From Plasmopara viticola (taxonomy: Eukaryota; Oomycota; Peronosporomycetes; Peronosporales; Peronosporaceae), in the NCBI GenBank assembly GCA_001695595.3, contig MBPM02000015.1, positions 310,001 through 374,000 of the forward strand: a stretch of DNA of 64,000 bases. The letters are read 5' to 3'. Below the pieces are notes generated by a model. The model did not search any database. It saw nothing but the letters and a program-made list of their open reading frames with translations, and was not told the DNA's origin. Shown one piece after another: positions 21,100-32,480 of this stretch. Position numbers and translations under genes: made by a program. Within the stretch, counting starts at the first letter, position 1, and every line of letters starts with the position of its first letter.

Positions 21100-23360
21100 G
21101 ACACATAAGGGGGTATAGCTATCGTTTCGTCTTTGTTGTAAAAAGTGATTTCGTAAAAACGTGGTAAATGCAATGTGAGTTTATTACAAATTGATGGAGT
21201 AGTGCAATTTGCAGGCATATTGCACTTTCAGACAATCGCTTTCGTACATCAAGCTTGTTTTTTCAACAGAACGCCGGATATGAAGTGTCTAGCGCTTTTT
21301 TCGAATGTCCCCACACAGCGCAAAGTTGGAATTTTAGAAATTGTTGAGGCTCGGGTAGCTGGCACTAAATAATCAAGTAAATTAATCGCTGAAATAACAA
21401 AAAACGGTGTCATGTTTTGTAATTCTAAGTATTTGACCCATCTTGCGATGCATTCTGTATTTACGCGTTGTCATAAAGCCACTCATCACCACTCTCATTA
21501 CGATCTAGACTGTTAATTGATATGAAAAAAGACTTTGCACTACTCAGATCATGAAAGCACCCAAAAACCGCAATTCCGATTATCTTGGTGTGACAACGAA
21601 AGCGCTTTGAACTTTGTAAAATACAATTTATTGTTGCGGTGTAATTATTTTTAGATTACGGCGCGTATAGGCGATTGAGGTATAATATCTGCGAAACAAC
21701 TGTAGATCGTCCATTGTAACAGAAGTCACAGTACACGTGGGTTAGGGACCTTTCAAACTCGAATCAATACATCAGTATTGACCACTCATCCTTTCAGGTT
21801 GCAGGTTCTCGGTTTCGATTTACGACAAGATATGGCATTTTGTAGCATACACCAACCATTTTTTTGCTATCGACCATATATATACACAGTCTTTCCTTTG
21901 TAATTTATCTTAGGCAATCTGTATATACTGGGCATCACCCGAAGCAAATTGTTTACTGGTAATATGTAAAATTTTGGCGGCAAAAATGCACCACCATGTA
22001 AACTTCAAATGGCAGTAAGTTGAGTAATCGAGGCAGTCAGACCCAGTGTAGCATACCAAAATAGCTAAGAAGTGCTCAGAGTACATGTATCACCCTTTTA
22101 AAGTCCACATCTAACCCCATAGCGCGCATAGTTTTTACGTTAGCTTCTACGTGACGTGAGCAGCATCGATTCTTCTATCGCGAACACAGGTAATTACAAC
22201 AAAGAAGAGGTGATTTGATCTGTACGTTGCTGACTTCATCAAACCAATATTATGCCTCGAGATTTTTGTTGAATGTTGTCTCGACTTCATTGGTCTGATT
22301 ATGCTGGCCAAGGACAACAAAAACCTTTCTAGCAATTTAGTCAAAGATCAAGATATCGTTGCCTGTAATACAAATTGTTTCGGCTAACTTGGGCAATTAA
22401 GTACCTCTAAAAATTTACGCTCTATAAAAAAAAAAGCCATTGGACAGCGAAACGCATCAACTCGACAGCAGTGGCACCACAATAAAATACTTTTGACGTA
22501 ACTTTCATCACCGGTTGGTCTACCTGTAACGGCCATTATGCCATACAATGATTTTTTTACGAAAATACGTACGCACGATTCACAAAAAGAATCGAGATAC
22601 AGATGTCACAACATCATCGAGAGTCAAAAAAAATCCTATTGGTTGAATATTATTCAGGATGCGTAATGAAGTATAGTAGAATGATAAGTTCTATCGTAGA
22701 AGCAGAAGATTGCTGAGGATCACCGGTTAAGTTGTAGTATGACAAGAACACGTTAAATCTCTCCTCCATTCGACATCGCTTCTCAGGTTGCACTAAGCAG
22801 GTGGTATCCTCCTTCGCCGACTTCGTCCAGCTCGCCGTTCAAGCTTCGGTTTACAATTGACATCCTAAACAAATTATCCACATCTGTGTTACAATACTAG
22901 TAGAAAATCGGGGGGTCGTTTTACTGACGTATGAAAGGTCTACTTCGCGAGTTAAAAAGAGCTTTGATGAATATCTAAATCAAATTGACTGCTATTACCT
23001 GTAGATAGAAACACACGAACAGAAGACGTCATCGCATATCTAGCTTAATCTGTTATGCTTCTTGACCATTCTGTGGTCTAACTGACAATGCTGTTGCTAA
23101 CAGCGAAAGGAGTTTTGTGATAGTCGCGACCTGATTCACTTTAATAAAGTAAACTGTCAAGCGTAGTTTAAAGCCAGTAAGCAGTGGCTAATAGCAGTTA
23201 ATGAGACTTTTATAGCTCCACTTTGTACATTATGTTGGAGTACATAAGGCGTCTTTGACCACACAACTGCTGAACATCCCTCTGTACCTGACTAATCTAC
23301 GCTGCTCAAGGGTGCTGAGTTACATATGCTTGTGTCAACTTTTGACAACAGCGGCCGGCC
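21100..23360. other. No recognisable gene downstream of MCO1
   Basis: Only short open frames are present, none with a family signature. A stretch at 22021-22140 weakly resembles 7960-8100 of the X repeat (TACATGTATCACC and CCCCATAG/TGGTGCGCATA). Otherwise nothing structured was seen on either strand. Confidence 0.45.
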
Positions 23361-23705
23361 ATTCTATGTAATGTAATGTATTACGTTATCGCGTTGCCAA
23401 GTTATGCACGTGCTAGGCTCAGTCTGGCTAGTCTACAGCACAGAGTGGTGTCCGCATACGTCGGGTCTCGTTCGGCGGGCAGTGCAGCCAGCACCGAGGT
23501 CGTGAGGGTCTTCCATTATTTTGCTTAACTCTGACTTGGTAAGGGCCCAGGTGGCGCCCGGTGCTGGAGATCGTCGCGTCGAGGGTGAGACTCGTTAGAG
23601 ACCTGCAGATGCCCGAGAGCACCTGCCCGAAGCGCGCGAGCATTTAGCCCCCGCGCTTGGAAGGAGGGCGTCACCCCAACCTTTTCCAAGCAGTGTATTC
23701 TATGT
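23361..23705 (-). mobile_element. SINE-like element S2 with 9-bp target duplication
   Basis: Minus-strand copy of the S1 family, body 23370-23696. It has the same GGAAAAGGTTGGGG start and ACATT-repeat tail. The flanking direct repeat ATTCTATGT occurs at 23361-23369 and 23697-23705. Spurious open frames within it (for example 23428-23643) recur in the other copies only because the nucleotide sequence is conserved. Confidence 0.83.
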
Positions 23706-26490
23706 GTATGTTTTTGGTATTCGATGCACACATCGCAATCGAACGGCATTATTAATGCTTAAGTGTGCTTCGTTAGACTAGTTGACATTGCAATTTAACA
23801 TTGATCGTCGTAGGCATGTATAGCGATTATGATGCTTTTTCAGCAACCCGCGTCTATTACGCTCCGAAAACAAGTATTCAGTAAAGTGCTTTGCAAGGAT
23901 AATTCTAAATGGTAATACCTATTGTACTTCTTATTTGTAGCTGCACAATTTCGTCCAGTCGTTGCGCCAGGCTGTCCCATACTGTACAGTCTTCCATGTA
24001 ACGTCACCTTTTAGAATATCAACTGCCGAAGAACAAAACTAAGTCATTGAAAGATTCTTAGCTTTCGAAATCGTCAACGCAACTTGGCGAGCACCTCTTA
24101 TTTCTTGTGCGTGCGTCGCGGTCAGAATAGAGACTCTTTGAAACAGCCCTTCTTGTTCCGGTGGTTTCACAAATTATACCTCGCAGCTTTTAAACAACAC
24201 GACAGAAATTCTGCTGTCTCACTTCATTAACAAAATTAAGAATTGGCGGTCCCTGAGCAACTAAAGTTTCTGTCTGGACAATAAGCCGCATCACCCATGC
24301 GAACTGACTTTTTTCCTTTTGTAGTAGTGATTGTGCCGAGAAGACGCACCACCTGGTATGGTGTATAATTACGACCTTATTGACGTGAGGTTAAGAATTC
24401 AGTTCTTCGCTTTCAGGATTCGCAAAAGCATGTTGCCCCTTCAGGACGCGTCTACTCTTGTCCTACGTCGGAATTAAACGGCGACTTCAATGCACTAAAA
24501 GGTGACTGCTGCCAAAAATCTAGAGGCCACGCCAGCGCCAATATATTTCTGCATCATATTTATCTCTCTAGGCCGCGATCGTCCGCTATACCATCTCATG
24601 TTTTCTTAGTCAAGCTGAGAGCTTTAACTGTAGCAAGCTGGAGGAAAACAAATCATCGACAAAAATTTAGAATCTAATTTAGAGGGTGGTCCGAGTTTAA
24701 CAGTTGCAGTCCGTATTCACGCTTTTCGACTTAAAACTAATAAAAACATATGTGCTTATTTCGATTGCCGAGATTTTACAAGAACACATAATAGTGGATT
24801 AGACGGTAAGCCATTTGCTTTCTATAATACATTATGAATAAACGAATAAACAATATAGACTTGACAGTCGCTATGCCTTTGACCTTGCACTTCTTCATAA
24901 TTTTAGTAATTTCAAGACTGTACGTGCCTTCGCCATTACTCAAGTCCTCCTTGATGCCACTCAGACGGGCTTGAGGTAATGTGCATCGGGCGTCAGCTTC
25001 AGCCTGCAGCAGACGCCATGTTCAATAGAACGACTTGCTTATTGAAGACATATTGCCACATGGCCTTCGTACGCGTTGTGTACAGATTTTGTGCTCACAT
25101 CTTGCATATATGCTTCGCGGAGATAACACAATTGCGTGAAACTTCGGCTCTTCCTACTCTAATCACCCAACTTGATATTGGCAGCGAAACCAAAAGCAAC
25201 GTGCTGTTACTTCTATACGTATACCATTATTCCATTACTTGGCTTGTTTACGCGTTCTTAATTCTTGCTTACCTATGTAATTAATAATTCCGAAATCATC
25301 CTTGCCAGCTGTAAAGTGATTGCGGTCGACTTTTAACCAATCCATGCCATCATAGCGCTCAAACATTTTCAGCTTGTTAGTTTTCTCAATGTATATGCAA
25401 GGATTTTAATAACTGAGATTAGAAACCGTTTGTAATATATTCGTTAACTTGATCCGCGAATGTGCTACTATTACGCGTCATTTCAAACACAAGTAGCAGC
25501 GCGGTGAGGAGCTCAAAAAAGAAGCAGAAGCTTAGCTAGTTACTATGTCAAGAAAAGTTGTGAATTACATACTTCTCTGCACGACGTCACTTTTGCGAGA
25601 GTGTATATTATGTTAAGAGACACATTCCTTTCACCTGTTGTTGCTGCACAAATACCCTGAGCACAGCGCACAGCTTTAATAGCTGCCTATAAAGCGTACA
25701 GACGATGCTTTGCATGTCAATGCAACACATTGTAACGCACATAGATATAACCACTGAAGACGTATGGCGAGGAATATCGTGAACAAGGTTGGCTTCTATT
25801 TATCTGCCTCGGATTTTTAGTGATGTTTTTTTACAAACTACGTTTTTAATCCTTTTTTTTGACGTTGAACATAATAAGTATACTACGATGCAGCAAAAGA
25901 TTATTTCACTAGCAATTTGTCGCTATTTCTTATAAACATTACTTTTTTTCAATAATCTCTCAACTTAATATTCTTCTTATTCTTTTACTTTATTTGCTTT
26001 CATCATATTATCAGATGATTATTAAATATACAAATACCAAAATATACCAAATATAGATTTTTTGCTACCTTTTACGAGAATCGAACTAACGTTTTGATCC
26101 AATGTTTAATATATACTGATTTGAAAAATCATGATAAATTACCACTTTCTATTTGAGAATAATTATTATTCTTGTCCGAAAGGGCCATTATAATGGCCTG
26201 GGACAAATTTGCTTCTACGGCACTTATGAATTCTTGAAATTCAGATGTCACTCCCATGTGGGGTCAGCAAGGAAGATGGCCGATGAAAACCCGCGTCACT
26301 TTTTGCGTTCTAGTATAGAAAATTGTTGAGGCCAAGCCACTGTAGCATTTCTTTTAGTGTCTTGGGTACTAGGTGACAACAGAATAAGAAGTTTTTTCGG
26401 GGGGGGGGTAGTTCGCTAACCTGAAAAATTAGATTATTGGAGCTCCCAAAACACGTTCGCGTACTTTTTTGTTCTGGCGCACTACCTTAA
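23706..26490. other. No recognisable gene; AT-rich from about 25800
   Basis: The longest frame is 24979-25284 (plus, 101 residues, with a hydrophobic C-terminus). It has no recognisable family and no initiator-like element was noticed. From about 25830 the sequence becomes AT-rich with T-rich runs. A run of ten or more G occurs at about 26398-26408. Confidence 0.45.
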
Positions 26491-26540
26491 ATATATGCAT
26501 CAAGCGAGAGAGGTGAACTATAAATGCGCCGCACGCAACT

Positions 26541-26810
26541 ATGGACAAGTATGCTGTCAAAATTCTCGATTGGATATACGTACTACTTACGAGATCATGC
26601 ATTCGAATTTGGCACGATCATTTCATTCCCTGTGGCATCACAATCTATCTTCGAAGCACTTTGTTGGTAGCGCTACCCGTTCTTGTTGGGATGTTGTTGA
26701 TACGCATGAGGATATGTCATATTGGATTGATGGTACCAAGCGCTGTACTGCTTGGAGCTCAAATTCACTTCCTTGTTAGAAACTGGCGTCCAGGTGAGGA
26801 CAGTTATTAA
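26541..26810 (+). CDS. Possible small membrane protein, doubtful
   Basis: An open frame of 89 residues with two hydrophobic stretches (STLLVALPVLVGMLLI and IGLMVPSAVLLGAQIHFLV) separated by a short basic and histidine-containing loop, as in a two-span membrane protein. A second frame of 94 residues (26495-26779) overlaps it out of register and is cysteine-containing but not hydrophobic, so at most one is real. The region is less AT-rich than its surroundings. No family is recognised and no promoter element was found, so this may be chance or a remnant of a longer gene. Confidence 0.25.
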   Translation: MDKYAVKILDWIYVLLTRSCIRIWHDHFIPCGITIYLRSTLLVALPVLVGMLLIRMRICHIGLMVPSAVLLGAQIHFLVRNWRPGEDSY

Positions 26811-26869
26811 ATTTAAGTGTGAATAAAGCCAAAATCCTAATTTTTCCCTTTGTCACATCTCATTCAAAA

Positions 26870-27100
26870 ATGCGTAACTTCACACACATATTCAGCCTTA
26901 TGGTGACCTTGAAATTGTTGTCAATTGCTGACGCAGCAGTGAAGTTTTTCGCGGTACACAAAATATTTCCCGGTCATGGGGACTGCTTAGTGCAGCACAA
27001 TTTACTTGAACAATGTAACCTGTTTGGAAACACGTCAGGACACCCCAGAGATTTAAGATGTCGGTCAGGACAAAGCTGTCACAAGTGCGGGATGCTATGA
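26870..27100 (+). CDS. Possible small secreted cysteine-rich protein
   Basis: An open frame of 76 residues starting at the second in-frame ATG (26870); an upstream ATG at 26819 would add 17 residues and bury the signal peptide. It begins with a plausible signal peptide (short polar start, hydrophobic FSLMVTLKLLSIA, then ADA as a possible cleavage site at about residue 23). The predicted mature part is about 50 residues with five cysteines (GDC, EQC, LRC, QSC, HKC). Small secreted cysteine-rich proteins are a common class of oomycete extracellular proteins, but I recognise no specific family and no RXLR motif. An odd cysteine number could mean a missing 3' part. It lies about 0.9 kb from a Crinkler relic. 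Confidence 0.35.
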   Translation: MRNFTHIFSLMVTLKLLSIADAAVKFFAVHKIFPGHGDCLVQHNLLEQCNLFGNTSGHPRDLRCRSGQSCHKCGML

Positions 27101-27927
27101 GACATCCAACCTTTTTTAGGATACACTTTGCGCCTTTCTCTGGGTGTGGTTGCTCACTTGCTTTAAATGACCTATTTCGGCTGTCTTAGCTTGGTTATAA
27201 TCGATATCGATTAAAAAAAACCGTGTTAAACGACTAAACGTTCTGTATATCAATTAAGTTCTAAAGCTATCTAACATCAAATCGATATCAAGTTACTATG
27301 AAATCAACGAAGACTGAATAAAAAGTTACTTATTTTATATTTAAGACATGCAATAGTAAATTAACCTTTAAAGCTTCAGAATCGGAGTTCGATGAAATGC
27401 ATCTTTATGGAAACATTTCTCAACGGTCGAATTTTTAGGAGGCTCATGAAGACAAGGCATTTAGATTACTATTCAATTTAAATTTAACCTGATCGATAAA
27501 CATTACGGGGAAGATTTTGATAAAAAGTATCGACCACTGGCAAATTCATTACATTAATGTAGCTCGTAAAGATATGTCTTTTATTCGATTCAAATTTCTA
27601 GAACTGAAGAAAGCTAATGGAAGGCAAAGCTGCATTTTTTACAATAGAAAGCAAATATTGCTGGTGGTTATGTCAAGGAATAAGTTAGTACTATGGATGC
27701 AAATTCAAAATCCTTATCTATAAAGGTAATTACTGAAGGTCCAAAAATTTGTAAGAACACATTTTACCGTGGTAAATATTTAGCGACGATAAGTCAGAAT
27801 TAGAACGTCGTCGTACAAGAGTCGCAATATTACAAATTGCTTATTGGCTGGGAGTCCATTAAGAGAGGATACGGAGCTCGACTTGTTTTTGCGGATATTA
27901 CATCACTTGTTTTGGAGACCTACATCA
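27101..27927. other. AT-rich stretch without a recognisable gene
   Basis: Strongly AT-rich with homopolymer runs. The frame 27517-27723 (68 residues) has no family signature and no homologue in the related block at 39.5 kb, so it is not called. Confidence 0.45.
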
Positions 27928-28035
27928 ATTCGCCTTGATAGCGTCCTTCAAGTGGTCCACGAATTAGTTCTCGGAAACTTCAACAGCGTCCACGTTTTTC
28001 TTCACGCCTACCAATGCACGCACCAGAGCCCCAAT
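27928..28035 (-). pseudogene. Crinkler (CRN) N-terminal fragment A
   Basis: On the minus strand the frame reads residues typical of the first third of the ubiquitin-like N-terminal domain of Crinkler effectors: ALVRALVGVKK near the start, then a VDHLKDAIKA segment. In this family the domain directs delivery into host cells, with a variable C-terminal domain acting there. The codon where the starting Met is expected is ATT (28035-28033), one in-frame stop interrupts the piece, and the LFLAK segment that should follow is lost. The related copy at 39.9 kb also has ATT at the start. This is a dead fragment, and no C-terminal domain was identified. Confidence 0.6.
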
Positions 28036-30030
28036 GCTTCCAAGTGCTTTCTAGAAGAAAGAGGCGTTTTCTCTATACTCTAGCGACCTAACGTTGATTG
28101 CCCATTTGAGTGATTGAGTGCTTGTACAAGCGCAAATACGAAAATATAATATCTGTATAGACACAAAAAGATGAATTTTACGATTCTATCCGATACCGAT
28201 GTTACTGATCAAGCCAACTACATGACCTGGTAGATACTGAAACAATAAATCTTCGTGCTAGTACATATGAATAGAAAAGGATTCAGCATCTAACAGAATA
28301 TAATTTTCAGTGCGAGTATTTAACCGAAGGCTATATACAGTGAGTTCGATTCCTAATTTCATTGACATGCTTCCTAAAGCATTTTGGCTTATCCGCATGA
28401 TAGGTCTAAGCCCGAGCTTTTCTGGCGAATCAAATCTAGCTTAACATATACTTTAAATCAATCGTCAATTACAAATCGTAGCTTGCATTTTTATCAAAAT
28501 TTAGACGATTATTTGGAAAAGTACTTGGGTTTTAGCGTCAATGTCGCTGATGCTATCATAGGGATTGTTACTACTAATAATTGTTTCAACGATATGGAGC
28601 TTCAGTGAGTATCATGTATTAATTTTGAACTCAATGAAGACGCAAAGACCTTTATATAATCTTCATAGCTAATAATTACTTTGCCACTGGCAATTGAATC
28701 CTTAATACATTGCTGTTTTGAAAGCGAAGTAAAAACGCTAAACTCAAGAAGATTTTAATCTACTTGTAGTAAGTGAAGACGAAAGATTATGATCTACCTG
28801 GAGCAAGTGAAGACAGTTTTTAGAGGTATTTCAGACAAGCAGCATCTGAAAAGCTACATATGTTGCTCATCGACTTTGTGAAGCAACAAGCGTGAAAGAA
28901 TTTCGAAGGTGGCATAACTAACAAATGTCCGTTGTGGAGACTAATCTTGAACTGCAAAAAAAGTACTTAGTAATCTCCGCTTTCAGATTCTGTTATTGTG
29001 CCGAAAAACAAATTTTTGGTTTCAAATCTCTTGCTTAATACAGAGCAGGCTTTTTGTACGAAAAAAAAATGACGAGCACTATCATCTTATGACCGTAATA
29101 ACATTATTTGCAATGTTGAGCGATATATCCAGACTCAACATTACTGAATCCAGTATGAACTTCTAAAAGTAAAAAGAATGATCGAACTGACAAGCCTGCA
29201 GACTTACAACTGTCAGTTCAACATTAATAAAAGTATAACACAAACAACGCGTTCAGCGTAAGCGGTCACATGTCATACTGTTTCGATCACGCTTTCAAAT
29301 TGGCATGCAGATGTTGTAGAATATGTTTAGTCTCAATTAGTTATTACAGGTGCATATTTTGTTGATTTCCAGGGTATTGACGTTGTATATATCGCGTTGA
29401 GAGAATTACTATTCATGCGACACCACTCACCGAATTCTCTTTTGAGTAACTATTCTTCCATCAAGTGGATTATACCCACCGTAATCACAACTGCTATAAA
29501 CATCACTCGAGTCACTGTTTAAAACAACAAATGTAATTGGATGCAGTCCAGCATTGTACCCATTAGTAATTTAAATAACAGATCAAGTACGTTCGAGCAA
29601 AACCTTTCTACAGGAAATCCGGGTAGCATTTACAAATGCGTTCACAAATCATGAGTTATCGTATAGCACTCAGCCGGACATTTTGACTTTGTTTAAACTT
29701 ACTCTGTTGGACACAATCAACCACCTGTATACTAATAGATCTCGATTAGCGATGGAGCAAGCAGCAATGTTTCTCGAGTACCGGTGATCAAGACATCAAA
29801 GATCTTGAAAATGAGGATGAACTTGCTATTAGTTTTTAATAAACTATAGCTTTGATACAATAGAGCGCTGAGCTTAGAGAAGTCGTTCAAGAAAACTGCG
29901 ACTTTTCGAACTTCGTCCTGATAGACTCGATAATGATTCTAAGTTAGAAATATTTCCGCGATTGAAGAAATGAATCAACGCAATTTGCTAGTGACAACAC
30001 TGAGGACTTGTTATCAATAAAATCCAATGC
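27928..30030 (+). repeat. Direct repeat block, copy A
   Basis: This block aligns over about 2.1 kb with 39760-42197 in the same orientation, at roughly 75-80% identity by eye. Landmarks shared with copy B include the Crinkler fragment, the segment around 28380-28600, the segment around 28830-28920, and the end of the block near 29900-29990. On the plus strand some frames look selected in places (VDFQGIDVVYIALRELLFMR at 29359-29418; LLIDFVKQQ near 28860-28890), but no protein family is recognised. Copy A lacks the SINE found in copy B. Confidence 0.75.
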
Positions 30031-30234
30031 AATCAGCTATTGATCTGCTCAAACTTTAGGAACTTCATACTTCAACAATTGCTAAGGAACAAAGCTTCAA
30101 CAATGTCTGCATATTTCAAAGATTTCACTGGGGCCCTCTGGGCGGCCTTAGTAGATGCACAAGCAGCTCCATCAATGACAACAATGAGGCATCAAGCAAC
30201 ACCTTTATTGACAATCAGAAATAGATATTAGTAT

Positions 30235-30488
30235 TGAAACGACCTCCAATCGGGTGTCCCACAGTACATGTCAACCTGACATTCAAGAGCGTTGGTCACA
30301 TTTAAGAAAGTGCACGTCAACGGCAACACGCTATCATCACGTTGTGATGAGAGCAAGCTAAGTGGTGCGTTCGTGTCTCTTGAACGTCGAGACAGAAGAT
30401 CACGTGGCAATGAGTAAGTTAGAGCTGGAAGTTTGTTTTGTTCGTGTGAATTGACTTTCCATTTTGCACTGCGACGATCAAGTCGTTT
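30235..30488 (+). repeat. Copia 5' long terminal repeat
   Basis: Starts TGAAACGACC and ends near AGTCGTT. It matches 34920-35173 along its whole length. Just before its end is GAATTGACTTTCCATTTTGC, identical in the other LTR and similar to the oomycete initiator (TTTCCATTTT core), the likely promoter and transcription start. Confidence 0.88.
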
Positions 30489-30489
30489 A

Positions 30490-30503
30490 AGGTTATGAGC
30501 CCA
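30490..30503 (+). other. Copia primer-binding site
   Basis: AGGTTATGAGCCCA directly follows the 5' LTR and resembles the GGTTATCAGAGCC form of the initiator-methionine tRNA complement used by many Copia elements, with differences in the middle. The gag ATG at 30495 or 30504 overlaps or follows it. Confidence 0.6.
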
Positions 30504-31190
30504 ATGACGAACCCGAACGAGATTCTCAGCGACGACAACAACTTCCTACGGGAGTCCAACGCCCGCATGGCGTTGGCCAGGAAGGACATCCTCGACCATC
30601 TCGATGTGAAGCCAGAAGACGAAGTGGACGACCCCACTTAGTGGAAAGCCGCCGATTTGAAGGCGCTGACTGTGTTGTCAAAGTTATTGAGTCCGACGTA
30701 CTAGATGATGATGGTGGAAGCCAAATCTGCATGGGAAGCTTGGAACATCGTGCGTGTGTTTTTCATGAAGCAGAGTCTGCACAGCCGTTCGCAGCTGCGC
30801 AGGCAGTTCCACAAGTTGGCGATGGCCAGCGGTGGGAACCTCATAGAACATCTGGTGCAGTTCGATGAATTGTGTGCCAAGTTGGTCGCGGTTAGTGACG
30901 CTCTGTCTGAAGAGGAGAAGCTGGTGATCCTCCTTGATAGTGTACCAGGTGAGTACGACGCGATGGTGCGACTCTTCGAAGCGCGCAACCGTGTGACAAT
31001 GCTGGAAGCGAAAAAAATACTCCGACGTGAGTATGAGGTGATTAAAAAGGTTAAGGTGAAGAAGCAAACATTCAAGGCGACGGTGAATGGCGATGGCGAG
31101 CAGAACCGCAATGGGCGTGGAGACGACGTTGACGTGGTGCCAAGGAACATGGGCCATGGTGGTGACAAGATGGAGTTCTCGCTGCTATGA
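30495..31190 (+). pseudogene. Copia gag (UBN2-type) with two in-frame stops
   Basis: The frame opens at 30495 or 30504 (MTNPNEILSDDNNF), is interrupted by TAG at 30639 and 30702, and is then open from 30705 to 31190. The open part has the Copia gag pattern: SAWEAWNIVRVFF, a basic LRRQFHKLAM stretch, HLVQFDELCAKLV, and LLDSVPGEYDAMV. The C-terminal basic part is followed by a premature stop caused by a short deletion relative to the duplicated copy just downstream. Gag would form the particle shell. Confidence 0.85.
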
Positions 31191-31368
31191 GTGCCAGAAA
31201 AAAATACAAAAACGTGAGATATGAGGTGATTAAAGGACAACCAGAAGAAGCAAACATTCAAGCGCGACTCCGGTGAATGACGATGGCGAGCAGAACCGCA
31301 ATGGGCGTGGAGACGACGTTGACGTGGTGCCAAGGAACATGGGCCATGGTGGTGACAAGATGGAGTTC
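31091..31368 (+). repeat. 190-bp tandem duplication inside Copia gag
   Basis: The gag tail is present twice with a period of 190 bases. 31091-31178 and 31281-31368 are identical over 88 bases, while the rest of the unit differs by indels. The second copy keeps the zinc knuckle CYECQEIDHKKQDC (C-x2-C-x4-H-x4-C, about 31378-31419), with Glu in place of the usual first Gly. Confidence 0.9.
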
Positions 31369-31449
31369 AAGGGTCGCTGCTATGAGTGCCAGGAAATTGA
31401 CCACAAAAAACAAGATTGCCCGCGACTGAAGGACATTACCAGTGTTTGA

Positions 31450-31930
31450 GGTTCGCGCTCTCCGCTATGACCACCGGTGGTAAACGATCGGTCACCTGGT
31501 TCCTTTCTAGTTGAGCCAGCTCGCACATGACATCAGATCGCATGTGTTTTCGTAGTTCCGCCCGCTTGCAACAACAATCGAGATCATAGTGGCAAATGGC
31601 CAGCGGGTAGTTGCCATGGGAATGGGTACCGTGCGAGGTAACTCTACCTGAGGCGTGCAAGTGAATTTGACAAGTGTTCACCACGTTCCAAACTTGGACC
31701 GAAAGCTACTGTCGGTTCCTGCACTCATGCCCAAGCATCACGTTGCGCGGTTCGACAGGACGGGTGCTCCCATTTCACTCACGGCAGTGTTAGTTTTCGA
31801 GTCCATCTGATTGGGAAGCTGCACGCGTCTGAACCGAAGTACAGAACGGAAGGCAACGCGTATACGGCAGTCAATGGTGCGTCAAATGATAAGACCTACG
31901 AAGCGATCCACGCGCGCCTGGGGCACGCCT
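31450..31930 (+). pseudogene. Copia protease and gag-pre-integrase remnant
   Basis: The protease active-site region reads TWF-L-S-S-stop-A-S-S-H-M-T. Family members have D-S-G here, so the catalytic Asp is Ser (31506-31508) and the Gly is a stop (31512-31514). Downstream is SVHHVPNLDRKLLSV, typical of the segment after the protease, then a short H-RLGHA-like stretch of the pre-integrase domain ending in a stop near 31930. Confidence 0.75.
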
Positions 31931-31985
31931 AGATGCCAAGCTTAAGCTTGTTGCTCGCGCGTGCGATAGTGTCCCCCCTACGGCT

Positions 31986-32480
31986 TTGCTCGGATCGGAT
32001 AGTGGTGTTTGCGGTGGCTATACGCAAGGAAAAATGATCACGAGCTCGTTCGTGCACAATTTGGGTAGTGAGAAAAAGACAGGTCGCCCATTTGAAATTG
32101 TGAACACGGATGTAATGGGACCAATCAAACCAAGGTCCAAGGGTGGTTCGGTATTCATCGTGGTCTTTGTGGACGACATCATCCGAGTGTTGTACGTCTA
32201 CTTCACCAAGCAGATATCTCAGATGTTTTATTGCTTCAAGGCATTTCGCGCTCAGGTTGAGGTGCAATTCGGCTGCAAGGAATTGTGTGTTCGAAGTGAT
32301 AACGGTGGTGAGTATGTGAACAAGCGCTTCGGCAAGTTCTGCGCGTCCAAAGGGATCATTTACCAGACGAGTGCGCCATACAGCACGCAGCAGAATAGGG
32401 TCGCTGAGCGTATGAGCCGGACACTCGCTGACATGGCCCAATCAGGGCTACAGTACATGCAAGTGGACCGTGTGTGGTAG
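31986..32480 (+). pseudogene. Copia integrase core, open but isolated
   Basis: A 164-codon open frame with the D-D-E catalytic arrangement of Copia integrases: Asp in VNTDVMGPIK, Asp in RSDNGGEY, and Glu in NRVAERMSRTL, about 36 residues after the second Asp. The HHCC zinc segment upstream is mostly lost and the frame ends at a TAG at the tryptophan-rich VWxA junction. The three catalytic residues remain, but the polyprotein context is destroyed. Confidence 0.85.

Noticed and set aside
30701..31333. 210-residue minus-strand open frame
   Set aside because: It lies antisense to the Copia gag frame and spans its duplicated segment. The sense frame has clear gag motifs, so this is a shadow.
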